Below are positions 1 through 8,222 of a stretch of DNA of 64,000 bases, in pieces. Under the pieces are notes generated by a model. That model had not been told where the DNA came from and made no database searches. It was given only the letters and a program-made list of their open reading frames with translations. Within the stretch, counting starts at the first letter, position 1; each line of letters begins with the position of its first letter. The stretch spans positions 1,178,001 to 1,242,000 of the forward strand of contig CAVXKO010000004.1 in the NCBI GenBank assembly GCA_963762315.1, written 5' to 3'. Made by a program: the position numbers and the translations under genes. This stretch comes from RPQJ01 sp963762315. Lineage in GTDB: Bacteria; Pseudomonadota; Gammaproteobacteria; Steroidobacterales; Steroidobacteraceae.

Positions 1-1
1 A

Positions 2-286
2 CTCGGGCCGGTGCCGGGCGACCTCATCTCGAATCCGCTGGCTCCCAAGGAACTGGGGTCGACACTGCTCGTGGTCTTGGGCGGCGCGCTGCTGGCGCTC
101 GGCCTGTCGCGCCGGCCCTTGCTCGGCAGCACCGAAATGACGGGCCGATGCGCCGTGCCACAGTGGCAGCGGGCAAGGGCTTCGAGCAGCGCCGACGCTT
201 TCCTGCGGCGCTGGCCGTCCGCAAGCCTCGCCCTGATGTTGCTGGCGGCACTGTTCGGCGGATTGATGCTCGCGCGGGGTCCTTGA
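2..286 (+). CDS. C-terminal end of a membrane protein, cut by the window edge
   Basis: The frame is open from the first bases of the window, so this is the 3' end of a longer gene. The visible 94 residues hold two hydrophobic segments, one around the LLVVLGGALLALGL stretch and one at the very C-terminus (LALMLLAALFGGLMLA), joined by a basic linker. The arrangement resembles the tail of NADH-dehydrogenase/Mrp-antiporter-like subunits, but this is only an impression and no diagnostic motif is present. Its TGA overlaps the ATG of the next gene by one base, so the two are probably cotranscribed and translationally coupled. Confidence 0.45.
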   Translation, partial: LGPVPGDLISNPLAPKELGSTLLVVLGGALLALGLSRRPLLGSTEMTGRCAVPQWQRARASSSADAFLRRWPSASLALMLLAALFGGLMLARGP

Positions 287-1716
287 TGAGCGGCACGCAA
301 GACCGGCAACTCTCGCGCGGCGCCCTGGTCGCGCTGGTCGTCGGCTCGATGGTCGGCGCAGGCATCTTCACGCTGCCTGCCGCGTTCGGCCGCACCACCG
401 GCGTCCTCGGGGCGCTCATCGCCTGGTGCATCGCCGGTGCCGGCATGCTGATGCTCGCCTTCGTGTTCCAGACGCTGTCGCGGCGGCGGCCCGACCTCGA
501 CGCCGGCATCTACGCGTACGCGAAGGCCGGCTTCGGCAGTTACCTCGGCTTCGTGTCTGCATTCGGCTACTGGATCGCCTGCTGCCTGGCCGACGTCGCG
601 TGCCTGATATTGATCAAGGCCACGCTTGGCCAGTTCTTCCCGGTGTTCGGTGACGGTTCGACCGCAGTGGCGATCGTGTCGGCCTCGGTCCTGCTGTGGG
701 GCGTCCACATCCTGGTGCTGCGCGGCGTCAAGGAGGCGGCAGCGCTCAACACCATCGCCACCGTCGCCAAGATGGTCCCGATCGTCATCTTCATCGCGGT
801 CGTCATTGCGGGATTCAAGGCCGACGTCTTCGCGCTGAATTTCTGGGGCGATGCCGAGCGCAGCCTCACGAGCGTGGCGAACCAGGTGCGCAACACGATG
901 CTCGTCACCGTGTTCGTGTTCGTCGGCATCGAGGGCGCCAGCGTCTATTCGCGCTACGCGAAGGATCGGAACGACGTGGGTGCCGCCACCGTCCTCGGCT
1001 TCCTGGGCGTGCTGTGCCTGCTGGTGCTGGTCACGGTGTTCTCCTATGGAATCCTGCTGCGAGACGACCTTGCGGCGCTGGCCAATCCGTCGATGGCCGG
1101 CGTGATGGAGGCGATCGTCGGGCCATGGGGACGCGTCTTCATCAGCATCGGCCTGCTGATCTCGATCCTCGGCAACTACCTGTCGTGGTCGCTGCTCGCC
1201 GCCGAAGTGCTGCATTCCGCTGGCGAGAGCGGCACGATGCCGTCTGTCCTCGCGCGGGAGAATCGCAACGGCGTACCGTCGGTGGCGCTGTGGCTGACCA
1301 ACGTCGTGATCCAGTTCTTCGTGCTCGTCACCTGGTTCGCCGAATCCGCCTTCACCATCGCCGCGAAGATGACCAGTGCAATGACGCTCGTGCCCTACCT
1401 GCTGGTAGCCGCCTACGGCTTCAAGCTCGCGTGGACCGGCGAGACTTACGGCCTCGACGGACGCGACCGCCGTGGCGACGGACTGCGCGGCGCCATCGCC
1501 ACGGTCTATGCGGCCGGCATGCTCTACGCCGGCGGCGCGAAGTTCCTGCTGCTGTCGGCGCTGCTGTACGCGCCCGGCACCTGGCTCTACTTCTACGCAC
1601 GCCGTGAGCAGCGGCAGCGTGTGTTCTCCCTGGCCGAAATGATGGTATTCGCCGTCGTGGCAATCGCGGCGATCGTGGCGCTGGTCGCGCTCGCCTCCGG
1701 CGCGATCGTCATCTAG
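286..1716 (+). CDS. arcD: ArcD-type arginine:ornithine antiporter, APC superfamily
   Basis: This 476-residue protein is an inner-membrane amino acid exchanger of the basic amino acid/polyamine antiporter family. The start at 286 follows the upstream TGA directly (TGATG) and leaves the family N-terminus GSMVGAGIFTLP at residues 20-31, the unwound helix-1 substrate site. Further family signatures include ELDAGIYAYAKAGFG-like and VFVFVGIEGASVYSR segments that I recall from Pseudomonas ArcD, and about twelve hydrophobic segments are visible. ArcD normally swaps external arginine for ornithine in the arginine deiminase pathway. No deiminase gene is in this window, but arginase, ornithine cyclodeaminase and DDAH are, so a role in arginine uptake fits. 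A related lysine or agmatine specificity cannot be excluded. Confidence 0.88.
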   Translation: MSGTQDRQLSRGALVALVVGSMVGAGIFTLPAAFGRTTGVLGALIAWCIAGAGMLMLAFVFQTLSRRRPDLDAGIYAYAKAGFGSYLGFVSAFGYWIACCLADVACLILIKATLGQFFPVFGDGSTAVAIVSASVLLWGVHILVLRGVKEAAALNTIATVAKMVPIVIFIAVVIAGFKADVFALNFWGDAERSLTSVANQVRNTMLVTVFVFVGIEGASVYSRYAKDRNDVGAATVLGFLGVLCLLVLVTVFSYGILLRDDLAALANPSMAGVMEAIVGPWGRVFISIGLLISILGNYLSWSLLAAEVLHSAGESGTMPSVLARENRNGVPSVALWLTNVVIQFFVLVTWFAESAFTIAAKMTSAMTLVPYLLVAAYGFKLAWTGETYGLDGRDRRGDGLRGAIATVYAAGMLYAGGAKFLLLSALLYAPGTWLYFYARREQRQRVFSLAEMMVFAVVAIAAIVALVALASGAIVI

Positions 1717-2052
1717 TCATCACAAAGGCCGCCGACCTGCCGCTCACACGACGCCATGCTGCACCGCAGCATCGGCCGGTCCAGGTGCACCGCTACGGCG
1801 CTACGCGGGAAGCCGCGGTGCGCTCCCAAGGTCGGGACATCGCGTATTTACGGAGGATCGACGGTTGCATCCAGGCTATGAGGGCATGTCTGTAATGCAG
1901 TGGACATACCCTGCGCAGAAAGTGCGAATCCGTGCGCTTGCGCCACGGTGACGTCTCAAAGCGCTGCTCGAGTCCGCGCGCCGATTGCGCCCGTGCCTCG
2001 TCCATCGGTATCGTTGAGCCGTCGCACGTCTCGGCAGAGAGGGACAGAGAAG
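1717..2052 (+). other. Intergenic stretch with no recognised gene
   Basis: This 336-base gap separates arcD from a run of small membrane-protein genes. I see no conserved coding frame, tRNA, clear terminator or convincing sigma-70 promoter. The last 20 bases are purine-rich and provide the ribosome binding site of the next gene. A promoter for the downstream block is likely here but cannot be pinned down by eye. Confidence 0.5.
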
Positions 2053-2277
2053 ATGACTAAGGCGGTAACGAAGTCCCAGGTGTTTCTGGCTCGACTGGTG
2101 GTCGGCCTGATGGTCGCTTTCGTCGTTGGCGGCCTGATCTGGTACGGCTTCTCGGCGGAGGTTCGCGCCCGCCTCTGGCAGAACCTGTTCGAGCGTCCGG
2201 GTGGGCCGATGGTCTTCCGCTTCTTCCTGCAGCCGACCATGGCGGCGATCGCCGCGTGGCGCGATGGGGTCAGCTGA
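2053..2277 (+). CDS. Small single-span membrane protein of unknown function
   Basis: The 74-residue product has one clear transmembrane helix (residues about 11-29, VFLARLVVGLMVAFVVGGLIW with short flanks) followed by a short amphipathic C-terminal part. The ATG at 2053 is chosen because a purine-rich Shine-Dalgarno region (gagagggacagagaag) precedes it and the hydrophobic helix starts soon after; the longer upstream extension is arginine-rich and unlike a protein N-terminus. The stop overlaps the next gene by 14 bases. I do not recognise the family. Its place before a DUF202 protein and a sulfatase maturase suggests a membrane role in the same unit. Confidence 0.6.
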   Translation: MTKAVTKSQVFLARLVVGLMVAFVVGGLIWYGFSAEVRARLWQNLFERPGGPMVFRFFLQPTMAAIAAWRDGVS

Positions 2278-2557
2278 CGCCCGGACCGGGCGCACCCCTT
2301 TCTTCGCGGGCGCCCTCACCGACCCGGCGCAGCGCACTGTCCGCCTGAACGAGGCACTGGTAGCCACCGCGCGCATCATCCTGCTGGGACTGGTGATGGA
2401 CGGCATCTACCAGGCGATCGAATTCAAGAGCTTCCACCCGGCCGAGGCCGTGATCATCGCGCTGGTGCTTGCCTTCGTGCCCTACCTGTTGCTGCGCGGG
2501 CTGATCGCGCGAGCCGCGCGCTGGTGGTTCAGCCGTGAACAGGATTTCCAGCGATGA
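2264..2557 (+). CDS. Small two-span membrane protein of unknown function
   Basis: A 97-residue protein with two hydrophobic segments: residues about 30-50 (ALVATARIILLGLVMDGIY) and about 60-80 (AVIIALVLAFVPYLLLRGL), connected by a short polar turn. The start at 2264 lies inside the end of the preceding gene; such overlap is typical of coupled translation. Its TGA overlaps the ATG of the DUF202 gene by four bases (ATGA). I do not recognise a named family. Operon position argues that it works with the neighbouring membrane protein and the sulfatase pair. Confidence 0.6.
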   Translation: MGSADARTGRTPFFAGALTDPAQRTVRLNEALVATARIILLGLVMDGIYQAIEFKSFHPAEAVIIALVLAFVPYLLLRGLIARAARWWFSREQDFQR

Positions 2558-2995
2558 GTGACCCACAGGCCGGCGGCCAGCCGGAGCGGTTTGAAGTCCG
2601 CGTGACCTCCGACAGCCATTTCGCCTGGCTGCGCACGCGGCTCGCCGTCGAACGCACGATGATGGCCTACATGCGCACGTCCGTCGCGCTGATCGGGTTC
2701 GGCTTCACGATCTTCCAGTTTCTCCAGAGAGTCCAGGCAGGTTCCTGGCAGGGCTGTCCACTTTCCGCGCGCGGCGTGGTACCTGGGCCTGGCACTGATC
2801 TTCTGCGGCGTGGCGGCGGCGGTCGCCTCGCTGTTCGAGTATCACCGGCTGATCAGCTACCTGAGGAGCGGCGGGTTCGCAGCCATCGCCGGCGTGTCCA
2901 GCATGCAGAAGAGGACGCCGCTCTACGCGATTACGGGCGTCCTGATCGTCATCGGCATCTTTGCCTTTTTCTCCGTGCTGTTGAGCGTCGAGTGA
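2554..2995 (+). pseudogene. DUF202 (YidH-like) membrane protein, frameshifted
   Basis: The first 60 residues (HFAWLRTRLAVERTMMAYMR, then SVALIGFGFTIFQF) are the conserved N-terminal part of DUF202 proteins, a small inner-membrane family with three helices. The conserved remainder (WYLGLALIFCGVAAAVASLFEY and a final helix) continues in the next forward frame, so one extra base, or a two-base loss, lies near 2735-2765. Without correction, the first frame runs on through the following radical SAM gene and creates a false 617-residue fusion. The reconstructed stop at 2993-2995 overlaps the next ATG (TGATG), as expected for an intact operon. Function of the family is unknown. Confidence 0.75.
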
Positions 2996-4407
2996 TGACT
3001 GCCGCCAGTCCCACCGTCGCGGCCCCGCCGCTGCCCGCGAACGCCCCGCCGGGCTTCCACCTGCTGGCCAAGCCGAGCGGGTCCACGTGCAACATCGACT
3101 GCACGTACTGCTTCTTCCTGTCCAAGGAATCGCTCTACCCGAACGACAAGCACCGCATGTCCGAGGCCACGCTCGAGGCCTACATCCGCCAGCTGCTCGA
3201 GTCGCACCGCACGCCGCAGGTCACCGTGGCCTGGCAGGGTGGCGAGCCCACGCTGATGAAGCTCGAGTTCTTTCGCCGCGCGGTCGAGCTGGTCGAGAAG
3301 CACCGCCAGCCCGGGCAGACCGTGCAGCACACCTTCCAGACCAACGGCCTGCTGATCGACGACGACTGGTGCGCGTTCTTCAAGCAGCACAACTTCCTCG
3401 TCGGCCTGAGCGTGGATGGCCCGCGCGAACTGCACGACACCTACCGTGTCGACCGTCGCGGCAAGGGCACATTCGACCTGGTGATGCGCGGCTGGCGGTA
3501 CCTGCGCAAGCACGAGGTCGACTTCAACATCCTGTGCACCGTCAACGCCGCCAACCAGCACCACGGTCGCGCCGTCTATCGTTTCTTCCGCGACGAACTC
3601 GGCGCGAAGTGGGTGCAGTTCATCCCGATCATCGAGCGCGCCACCGAGCAGACGATCCAGATCGCCAACAAGGGCTGGAGCGAGCAGGCGGGCAAGAAGC
3701 GGCTGCTCTACACGCAGACCGGCAACCTGGTCACCGAGCGCACGGTCGGCGCCGAGCAATACGGCCGCTTCCTGATCGACATCTTCGAGGAGTGGGTGCG
3801 CCACGACGTCGGCCAGGTCTACGTGCAGCTCTTCGACGTCACGCTGGAAGCCTTCTTCGGCCGCCACCTGCTCTGCATCCACGCGCCCACCTGCGGCTAC
3901 GGCCCGGCGCTGGAGCACAACGGCGACCTCTACTCCTGCGATCACTTCGTCGAGCCGAAGTACAAGCTCGGCAACATCCATGAGACCCACATGCTCGAGC
4001 TGGTGGCCTCGCCCGCGCAGCGCAAGTTCGGCGAGGACAAGCGCGACACGCTCACGGCCCAGTGCCGGGGTTGCAAGGTCCTCAACTGGTGCAACGGCGG
4101 CTGCCCCAAGGACCGGTTCGCGCTGTCGCGCGACGGCGAGCCGGGCCAGAACTACCTGTGCCCGGGCCTCGAGCTGTTCTTCACCCACACCGGGCCGACC
4201 TTCAACGTCATGGTGCAACTGCTGCGGCAGAACCGCCCGCCGGCCGACGTGATGGCCTCGGTTGCCGCGGAAGATGCCCGGCGCGGGGCTTACCAGCCCT
4301 GCCCTTGCGGCAGCGGCAGGAAGTTCCGCTTCTGCCACGGCGACAAGACGCCGAGCTTCGGCCTTCAGCCGGGTCGATCGCGAACCGATGGCGGAGCGAG
4401 GCCGTAG
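2995..4407 (+). CDS. Anaerobic-type sulfatase-maturating enzyme, radical SAM/SPASM, with C-terminal SEC-C motif
   Basis: This 470-residue cytoplasmic enzyme should oxidise the active-site cysteine of a sulfatase to formylglycine. The radical SAM cluster motif CNIDCTYC places cysteines at residues 32, 36 and 39, followed by the GGEPT motif that helps bind S-adenosylmethionine. The second half carries the SPASM cysteines (CGYGPALEHNGDLYSC, then CRGCKVLNWCNGGC) for two auxiliary 4Fe-4S clusters. The last 40 residues add a SEC-C-like zinc motif (C436, C438, C447, H448). The ATG at 2995 is set by overlap with the preceding TGA. The sulfatase 65 bases downstream is the obvious substrate. The SEC-C tail is not part of the core fold and may aid substrate docking. 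Confidence 0.9.
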   Translation: MTAASPTVAAPPLPANAPPGFHLLAKPSGSTCNIDCTYCFFLSKESLYPNDKHRMSEATLEAYIRQLLESHRTPQVTVAWQGGEPTLMKLEFFRRAVELVEKHRQPGQTVQHTFQTNGLLIDDDWCAFFKQHNFLVGLSVDGPRELHDTYRVDRRGKGTFDLVMRGWRYLRKHEVDFNILCTVNAANQHHGRAVYRFFRDELGAKWVQFIPIIERATEQTIQIANKGWSEQAGKKRLLYTQTGNLVTERTVGAEQYGRFLIDIFEEWVRHDVGQVYVQLFDVTLEAFFGRHLLCIHAPTCGYGPALEHNGDLYSCDHFVEPKYKLGNIHETHMLELVASPAQRKFGEDKRDTLTAQCRGCKVLNWCNGGCPKDRFALSRDGEPGQNYLCPGLELFFTHTGPTFNVMVQLLRQNRPPADVMASVAAEDARRGAYQPCPCGSGRKFRFCHGDKTPSFGLQPGRSRTDGGARP

Positions 4408-4472
4408 ATTTCTTCGAACCGGGTTGCCGCGAGGCGACCCGGAATCTGTGTCATCACTGAAAGGACGAGACC

Positions 4473-5954
4473 ATGCCAGCGAAAAAACCGAACATCCTGA
4501 TCCTCTGGGGCGACGACGTGGGCTGGTGGAACATCAGCTACAACAGCCGCGGCCAGATGGGCTACCGCACGCCCAATATCGACCGCGTGGCCAACGAGGG
4601 CGTGGCCTTCACCGACTACTACGCCCAGCAGAGCTGCACGGCGGGTCGCGCCGCGTTCATGACCGGGCAGAACCCGATCCGCACCGGGCTGACCAAGGTG
4701 GGCATGCCCGGCGCCCCCAACGGCCTGCATGCGGACGACCCGACCATGGCCGAGCTGCTGAAGCCGCTGGGCTACGCCACCGGCCAGTTCGGCAAGAACC
4801 ACTTCGGCGACCGCGACGAGCATCTGCCGACGATGCACGGCTTCGACGAGTTCTTCGGCAACCTGTACCACCTCAATGCCGAGGAAGAGCCGGAGGATCC
4901 GGACTACCCGAAGAACCCGGAGTTCAAGAAGAAGTTCGGGCCGCGCGGCGTGCTGCACTGCCTGGCCGACGGCAAGGGCGGACAGAAGATCACGGACACC
5001 GGGCCGCTGACGAAGAAGCGCATGGAGACCATCGACGACGAGGTGACCAAGCATGCGCTGCGCTTCATCGACGAGGCGCACAAGGCCAAGACGCCGTTCT
5101 TCCTCTGGTACAACACGACGGCGATGCACTTCCGCACCCATTGCGCCGAGAAGCACAAGGGCAAGAGCGGCCAGGGCGACTACAACGACGTGATGGTCGC
5201 GCACGACGAGAACATCGGCATGATGCTGAACAAGCTCGACAAGCTCGGCATTGCCGACGACACCATCGTCATGTATTCCACCGACAACGGCGTGCACTAC
5301 AACACCTGGCCGGATGCCGGCATCACGCCGTTCCGCTCCGAGAAGAACACCAACTGGGAAGGCGGCTGGCGCGTGCCGTGCTTCGTGCGCTGGCCGGGCA
5401 AGTTCAAGGCCGGCACGGTGCTCAACGGCATCGTCACCCACCAGGACTGGCTGGCGACGTTCCTCGCCGCCGCCGGCGTGCCGGACATCAAGGAAAAGCT
5501 TCTCAAGGGCCACAAGGCCGGCAAGAAGACCTTCAAGGTCCACATCGACGGCTTCAACATGCTGCCCTACCTGACGGGCGAGGTGAAGGAGAGCCCGCGC
5601 AATTTCTTCTTCTACATCAGCGACGACGGCGACATCATGGCGATCCGGATGCAGGACTGGAAGGTGGTGCTGATGGAGCAGCGCGCCAAGCAGCTGGCGT
5701 GCTGGGCGGAGCCGTTCGTGAAGTTGCGGGTCCCGAAGATGTTCCATCTGCGGCGTGACCCGTTCGAGCGGGCCGACGAGAACTCGAACACCTACTACGA
5801 CTGGATGATCTCCCACGCCTACATCATGTATCTGATGCAGGGCGTGGTCGCCAGCCAGATCGAGAACTTCACGAAGTTCCCGCCGCGGCAGAAGCCGGCC
5901 TCGTTCAACCTGGATGCCGTGATGCGTGACCTGGAAGCAGCCAAGGCCGATTGA
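4473..5954 (+). CDS. Cytoplasmic Cys-type arylsulfatase
   Basis: A 493-residue alkaline-phosphatase-superfamily sulfatase, which hydrolyses sulfate esters using formylglycine. The modification motif C-T-A-G-R lies at residues 55-59 and matches the CxAxR consensus read by the maturase encoded just upstream. Metal ligands are visible at D14-D15 in the N-terminal motif LWGDDVGW and at D271-N272 (STDNGVH). The protein starts MPAKKPNILIL, with no signal peptide, so it should act in the cytoplasm, which is less usual than periplasmic sulfatases. A ribosome binding site (aaaggacgag) sits before the ATG. The natural substrate is unknown. Tandem GC-rich hairpins follow the stop. Confidence 0.9.
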   Translation: MPAKKPNILILWGDDVGWWNISYNSRGQMGYRTPNIDRVANEGVAFTDYYAQQSCTAGRAAFMTGQNPIRTGLTKVGMPGAPNGLHADDPTMAELLKPLGYATGQFGKNHFGDRDEHLPTMHGFDEFFGNLYHLNAEEEPEDPDYPKNPEFKKKFGPRGVLHCLADGKGGQKITDTGPLTKKRMETIDDEVTKHALRFIDEAHKAKTPFFLWYNTTAMHFRTHCAEKHKGKSGQGDYNDVMVAHDENIGMMLNKLDKLGIADDTIVMYSTDNGVHYNTWPDAGITPFRSEKNTNWEGGWRVPCFVRWPGKFKAGTVLNGIVTHQDWLATFLAAAGVPDIKEKLLKGHKAGKKTFKVHIDGFNMLPYLTGEVKESPRNFFFYISDDGDIMAIRMQDWKVVLMEQRAKQLACWAEPFVKLRVPKMFHLRRDPFERADENSNTYYDWMISHAYIMYLMQGVVASQIENFTKFPPRQKPASFNLDAVMRDLEAAKAD

Positions 5955-5986
5955 CCTGCCCGCTCCATCGGCCGCAGCGATGGGGC

Positions 5987-6054
5987 CGCGCCCGGCCTGA
6001 AGACCGGGCGCGCTGACTCAGCAGACCCGGGCGACGGATCCGTCGCCCGGGTCT
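5987..6054. terminator. Two tandem GC-rich hairpins, the second a perfect 32-base palindrome
   Basis: Downstream of the sulfatase, 5987-5995 pairs perfectly with 6004-6012 (nine base pairs, loop of eight). Immediately after, 6023-6054 is a perfect inverted repeat of 16+16 bases with BamHI-like GGATCC at its centre. No long T tract follows on the plus strand (only tctccct), so the pair may block 3' decay or terminate weakly rather than act as a standard intrinsic terminator. Confidence 0.6.
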
Positions 6055-6101
6055 CTCCCTGCATTCTCGGCGTGGATGTCAACACACCCTAGGAGACTGC
6101 C

Positions 6102-7101
6102 ATGACGAAAGACTCACCTGCCGAAGTCATGCCCGGTCCGCTGTCGTCCGCAGACGCGGCCGTGGCCGCCGACCCTCTTCCGTCCTGGAACGACGGGCCC
6201 GACGAAGCAGGGAATCTTCAGCTTCGTCGAGAAGGTGACAAAAGAAGGTTCGCCATCTTTTGTCCCCGTCCCCGAACGGATCGCCACCTTCGACAACGAC
6301 GGGACGCTCTGGTGCGAGACGCCGGTTCCCGTGCAAGTGTATTTCGCACTCGACCGTGTGAAGGCCCTTGAGTCGCAGCACCCCGAATGGAAGACCACGG
6401 AACCGTTCGCCTCGCTGCTCAAGGGGGATCTGAAGGCCACGATCGCCGGCGGTGACGAGGCGCTGCTCGAAATAGTCATGGCCACCCACGCGGGAATGAC
6501 CACCGTGGAGTTCGGGCGGATCGTGGAGGATTGGATTGCCACGGCGAAGCATCCGAAGACCGGCAGGCTCTTCACCGAAATGACCTACCAGCCGATGCTC
6601 GAACTGCTCGCCTACCTGCGCGCCAACGGGTTCAGGAACTACATCGTCACGGGCGGCGGCATCGAGTTCGTGCGCCAATGGGCTGAGCGCATCTACGGCG
6701 TCACACCCGAGCAGGTCATTGGCAGCAGCATCAAGACCAAATTCGAGCTGCGCGACGGAAAGCCGGTTCTCATGCGCCTGCCGCAGTTGAACTTCAACAA
6801 CGACAAGGCCGGCAAGCCGGTCACCATCCACCAGCACATCGGTCGCGCGCCCACTGCAGCCTTCGGCAACTCCGTCGGTGACCAGCAGATGCTGGAATAC
6901 ACACTGGGCAGCGGCGGCGCGCGCTTCGGGCTGCTCGTGCTGCACGATGACGCGGCACGCGAATACGCCTACGGCCCGGCACAGGGCTTGCCAACGCCCC
7001 AGCTCGGGGCCTTCACGCCGGCTCTTTACGAGCAGGCGAAGAGAGCCGGCTGGACCGTCGTCAGCATGAAGGACGATTGGAAGCAGGTGTTCCCGTTCGA
7101 G
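6102..7101 (+). pseudogene. HAD-family phosphatase, frameshifted and fused at its 3' end
   Basis: The N-terminus (MTKDSPAEVMPG ... DPLPSWNDGP) lies in one frame and the rest (TKQGIFSFVEKVTKEG, then FDNDGTLW) in another, so one extra base sits near 6197-6201 in gggcccg. Motif I of haloacid-dehalogenase hydrolases is FDNDGTLW, and later motifs (VTGGG, FGNSVGDQQML) are intact, so the protein would be a Mg-dependent phosphatase. The family I recall ends soon after a WTVVSMKDDWK-like segment, found here close to 7100, yet no stop codon follows and the frame runs directly into a different protein. A leader peptide is not evident in what remains. Confidence 0.7.
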
Positions 7102-7737
7102 TCGAGCGCGGTCACCGCCATCAACATCCTGCTGGAGCCCGACGCCACGATGCTGCAGCGTGCGAAGCCAACAACGCCCGGCTGCTCGAAGGTCTTCCCG
7201 AAGGGGTTCGCGCTGGATGCGACGCACCGTCCGCACGTCACGCTCCTGCAGCGTTTCGTTCGCACGGCGGACCTGGACAAGATCTATCGCTGCCGCCGGC
7301 AAGGTTTTCGCTGGCACCAATGTGCTCGGCTTGCGGATGGAGGCTTTCAAGTATTACTACATCCCGAGCGGCCCCATTGGACTGGCGGGCATTGTCGCCA
7401 GGCCGACTCCTGAATTGCGCGAGCTGCAGCAGGACTTGATTGATGCCGTGGCCCCGTTCACTGTGCCGACCGGACTCTCGGACGCCTTCGCCACGACGCC
7501 GGATGATCCCGTCATCGACCCGCTTCTGATCGACTACGTTTCGACGTTCGTGCCGAAATCGTCCGGCGAACATTTCAGATCCGCACGTCACCACGGGCAT
7601 TGCGCCCCGTGATTACCTCGACAAGATGCTCGCTGAACCGTTTGAGTCGTTTACGTTCTCGCCGGCAGGCGCAGCCGTCTACCAGCTGGGTCAGTTCGGC
7701 ACCGCGGCGAAGAAACTCCATGAAATTGACAGCCTAA
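7102..7737 (+). pseudogene. 2H phosphoesterase (2'-5' RNA ligase/LigT-like), multiply frameshifted
   Basis: Joining frames recovers a protein with the two HxT motifs of the 2H phosphoesterase superfamily: PHVTLLQRFV near 7230 and PHVTTGIA near 7585. The start and signal peptide expected for this family are missing; the coding region begins abruptly at VTAINILLEPDA in frame with the HAD gene. Shifts are visible near 7167 and 7188 (compensating), 7288 and 7573-7577, and perhaps one more near 7718 that would restore a stop at 7735-7737. Enzymes of this superfamily act on 2',3'-cyclic or related phosphodiesters. Damage may be assembly error on top of a real deletion at the junction. Confidence 0.65.
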
Positions 7738-7823
7738 CACTCGCAGCGGCGATGCCGCGCATTGAGCCATTGCGCCGCTTATTGCCGCAGCTCCGTCAGT
7801 CCTGGGCGACACAGGAGAACTTG

Positions 7824-8170
7824 ATGAAAGACTTGCTGACCGTCATCGCCTTCAACGTAGTCATGATCATCCAGATCATGGCGCTGCTGGTCGTGACCTT
7901 CGGAACGATCCAGGCTTTCGTCCATAGCCTGCGCGCGATGGTCAGCCCGTCGGCGACTGGCCAGCAATTTCCATAGCGGCTACGTTCAATATGCGCGCTG
8001 GCTGATCGCCGGGCTGACTTTTCAGCTTGCGGCCGACATCATCCAGACTTCCTTCGCACCGAGCTGGGATGAAATCGGGCAGCTTGCCGCCATCGCCGGC
8101 GATTCGAGCGTTCGTCAATTTCTTCCTCGAGCACGACATGGCGGCGCAGGAGAGGCGCGAGGCCAGGTGA
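7824..8170 (+). pseudogene. DUF1622 family membrane protein, frameshifted
   Basis: The ATG at 7824 follows an AGGAG site at 7813-7817. The first helix (IAFNVVMIIQIMALLVVTFG) is in one frame. The conserved second part (YVQYARWLIAGLTFQLAADI, IIQTSFAPSWDEIGQLAAI) and last part (AFVNFFLEHDM) are recovered only after removing extra bases near 7959-7971 (two) and near 8095-8101 (one). DUF1622 proteins are small inner-membrane proteins with three helices and no assigned function. The gene closes the block that began with DUF202 and the sulfatase pair. Confidence 0.7.
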
Positions 8171-8222
8171 TTGCTGCTGCCAGACTCGTCGCGAGTTGCG
8201 TCCACGCAGAGGGGTTCCGGTC

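Noticed and set aside
2554..4407. A single 617-residue fusion of DUF202 and the sulfatase maturase
   Set aside because: The middle is non-homologous arginine-rich sequence and the true DUF202 ending lies in the adjacent frame; the fusion is produced by a single-base shift.
2923..5816. Long leftward open frames under the maturase and sulfatase genes
   Set aside because: Antisense shadows of genes with clear catalytic motifs; valine- and leucine-rich repeats typical of GC-rich antisense frames.
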